In this document: one piece after another, positions 33,416-37,006 of the stretch | How positions within the stretch are numbered: position 1 is the stretch's first letter | How the letters are laid out: each line of letters opens with the position of its first letter | Assembly: GCF_003697915.1 (NCBI RefSeq) | Contig: NZ_RCVN01000017.1 | Location: 1-37,006 of the forward strand | Source: Staphylococcus pseudoxylosus | Lineage (GTDB): Bacteria; Bacillota; Bacilli; Staphylococcales; Staphylococcaceae | Direction of reading: 5' to 3' | DNA: 37,006 nt | Translations under genes and position numbers: made by a program | Notes under the pieces: generated by a model | What the model was told of the DNA's origin: nothing | The model's database searches: none | What the model saw: only the letters and a program-made list of their open reading frames with translations

Positions 33416-33417
33416 GT

Positions 33418-34347
33418 TTAACTCACCCCTTTTATCACAATCTGTTCAAATACTAATGTCGGATTAACATTTTGGTTTAATTTTTTATGTGCTTCTGTTA
33501 TTTGATCATACATCAAAATAATTTGATTATATGTTAATTTTTTAGAAAATACTTTCACTTCTTCATGCATATCACGATATATGAACTCATCATCCATTCC
33601 TACCTTAGCATGCATAACATCTTCAAAGAAACCATTAACTGCGGCTAATGTAACTAACTGTAACCGACGATTTTTAGCCTGCTTTAATAAATCGACAATC
33701 GCTATCAACGCCATTGAACGATTTGTTAACAACAACTGGCACCATTTTATAATACTTTTACGCAACGCCATCAGGTCTGCCTCTTCATTTATCGCCACTG
33801 CAATTTCAATTTGTGTTGTATATGTACTTAGCACTTCTGCTACAGGACGCGAAATTTCGCGTTCGATTAATCTTTCTATAAAGATAGACTTATCAATTGG
33901 CTTAAAATATACATGCTGACATCTAGAATGAATAGTATCTAAAATTTGTTCTGGTTTCGTTGTTAATAAGATGGCTATCGTATTATCGGGTGGTTCTTCT
34001 AAAAATTTCAAAATACTATTTTCACCTTGAACGGTTAACTTCTCAAAAGATTCAATAATATATACTTTATAGTCACCCTCGATAGGTAGTTGATTCATAT
34101 GATGTACTAATTGTTCTACTTGGTCTTTTTTAATCGTAGTTTCTTCGGAAGATATATACATAAAATCTGGATGATTAAATGTTTCTACTTTTAACTGACA
34201 TTGATTGTCTTGGTCACATAGGATTAATTTCGTGAAATCAATTGCGACTTGCTGCATGGATTGTCCATCATCACCCTCAAATAAATAAGCGTGCGACAGT
34301 TTACTTGATTGATACGCTTTTGTCAGTCTTTCTAACTCATCCATCAT
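33418..34347 (-). CDS. holB: DNA polymerase III subunit delta'
   Basis: Clamp-loader subunit. 309 residues, AAA+ fold: SHAYLFEGDDGQS with a degenerate Walker A, as in other delta' subunits, a Walker B-like VYIIESFEKL (95-104), GENSILKFLEEPP, and the SRC motif (141-143) with the arginine finger. Two adjacent ATG codons; the first has AAGGAG seven bases upstream and is preferred. The ribosome site lies in the loop of a small hairpin ATAAAG/CTTTAT and directly follows a T run and large hairpin in the 131-base spacer after pstA. Confidence 0.95.
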   Translation of the reverse strand: MMDELERLTKAYQSSKLSHAYLFEGDDGQSMQQVAIDFTKLILCDQDNQCQLKVETFNHPDFMYISSEETTIKKDQVEQLVHHMNQLPIEGDYKVYIIESFEKLTVQGENSILKFLEEPPDNTIAILLTTKPEQILDTIHSRCQHVYFKPIDKSIFIERLIEREISRPVAEVLSTYTTQIEIAVAINEEADLMALRKSIIKWCQLLLTNRSMALIAIVDLLKQAKNRRLQLVTLAAVNGFFEDVMHAKVGMDDEFIYRDMHEEVKVFSKKLTYNQIILMYDQITEAHKKLNQNVNPTLVFEQIVIKGVS

Positions 34348-34365
34348 AAAGTTACTCCTTTATAT

Positions 34366-34472
34366 AAAAAGGCTGCTTATACATAGTAACCTTACAAAGC
34401 ACATTACTTAAGTTCATAACAATTTAACCTTAAGTGGAAATGTAATTTGAAAGGCCACTATATATAGCAACC
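34366..34472 (-). promoter_or_regulatory. Large structured leader / attenuator-like hairpin before holB
   Basis: As minus-strand RNA, 34453-34472 pairs with 34371-34391 in a 20-bp helix with a single bulge and four G-U pairs; on the plus strand those pairs become A-C mismatches. Inside, ACATT...ACTTAAG / CTTAAGT...AATGT (34401-34412 with 34429-34443) forms a 12-bp inner helix. A run of five T follows at 34366-34370, then the holB ribosome site. No promoter is visible after the hairpin, so holB transcripts from pstA must pass through it. Confidence 0.7.
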
Positions 34473-34478
34473 ATGATT

Positions 34479-34829
<351 letters not shown>

Positions 34830-34834
34830 TTATA

Positions 34835-36797
<1,963 letters not shown>

Positions 36798-36818
36798 ACA
36801 ACACCCACTTTTCAAACT

Positions 36819-36860
36819 TTAATTTTCATTATATTTTAACATATTTAAAGAACTACTCAT
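36819..36860 (-). CDS. Possible 13-codon upstream ORF (leader peptide) before the decarboxylase
   Basis: MSSSLNMLKYNEN then TAA. The ribosome site AGAGGTGG (36869-36876) with 8 bases of spacing is better than that of the decarboxylase itself. It is in frame with the decarboxylase, separated by one stop codon and 21 bases. It may tune decarboxylase translation by re-initiation or be a remnant of a longer N-terminus. It has no run of one amino acid as in classical attenuator peptides. Too short to be sure it is translated. Confidence 0.35.
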   Translation of the reverse strand: MSSSLNMLKYNEN

Positions 36861-36973
36861 ATAAAGTACCACCTCTTACTCTATTGAGTTAATAGTAATT
36901 ATATATGGCGTACTGCTCATCTACTCTGTTGAAATTTGACAATGACTTTCGGTTGAAGTTAAGCTCTTCGCGC

Positions 36974-37000
36974 ATAAAAAAAAGACCCTATTGGGTCTTT
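36974..37000 (-). terminator. Terminator of the unit upstream, probably an rRNA operon
   Basis: Perfect 8-bp stem AAAGACCC (36981-36988) / GGGTCTTT (36993-37000) with loop TATT, and eight T on the minus strand (including the stem end). The gene it serves lies beyond the window. In Bacillus an rRNA operon precedes the orthologous decarboxylase, and the last two bases of the window (GC on the minus strand) would fit the 3' end of 5S rRNA, CCAGGC; this is only inference. Confidence 0.88.
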
Positions 37001-37006
37001 AATTGC

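Noticed and set aside
36860..36877. GAGGTGGTAC upstream of the decarboxylase, resembling the core of a T-box
   Set aside because: It lacks the following CCGCG, a specifier loop and a terminator/antiterminator pair, and serves well as the ribosome site of the small upstream ORF.

Overview
The window is a stretch of core chromosome from a Staphylococcus species. It is AT-rich. All 31 annotated protein genes lie on the minus strand, and their order from the Orn/Lys/Arg decarboxylase through tmk, holB, metS, ksgA, spoVG, glmU, prs, mfd, ftsH and folP to lysS is the order I recall from S. aureus (Bacillus subtilis is similar). The proteins resemble S. aureus homologues as I remember them but differ at many positions, so I read it as a coagulase-negative or other non-aureus staphylococcus. 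I cannot name the species. Because every gene is on the minus strand, the window is described below from high to low coordinates, in the direction of transcription.

Layout. (a) 37000-34366: a terminator, probably of an upstream rRNA operon, then a 13-codon upstream ORF, an Orn/Lys/Arg-type decarboxylase, tmk and the c-di-AMP receptor pstA/darA. (b) 34472-30338: holB, ricT, yabA, a tRNA1(Val)-type methyltransferase, a GIY-YIG protein and rsmI. Two terminator-like hairpins here sit directly in front of ribosome binding sites. (c) 30337-25641: metS, tatD, rnmV and ksgA, with a possible small plus-strand RNA upstream of metS. (d) 25596-22391: veg under a strong promoter, then ispE-purR-yabJ-spoVG with a perfect SigB promoter inside purR. 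(e) 22065-18622: glmU, prs and rplY. (f) 18519-11022: the compact pth-mfd-yabM-mazG-rqcP-divIC run. (g) 10991-6065: yabR, then tilS-hpt-ftsH. (h) 5888-3877: hslO and cysK. (i) 3790-474: folP-folB-folK-lysS. (j) 220-1: a promoter and the first 52 nt of a 5S rRNA gene that runs off the left edge.

The genes serve translation and RNA quality control (lysS, metS, tilS, rsmI, ksgA, rnmV, pth, rplY, rqcP, the tRNA methyltransferase), folate, cysteine, nucleotide and isoprenoid metabolism (folKBP, cysK, hpt, prs, tmk, purR, ispE), envelope and division (glmU, divIC, the flippase-like protein), DNA replication and repair (holB, yabA, mfd, tatD), and stress or global regulation (ftsH, hslO, spoVG, pstA, ricT).

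I see no phage, insertion sequence, CRISPR array, defence island or resistance gene. The points worth a second look are in the intergenic DNA: RNA structures placed against start sites, a plus-strand small-RNA candidate, dyads on the rplY promoter, an inverted-repeat-bounded block between yabR and tilS, and rRNA signals at both ends.
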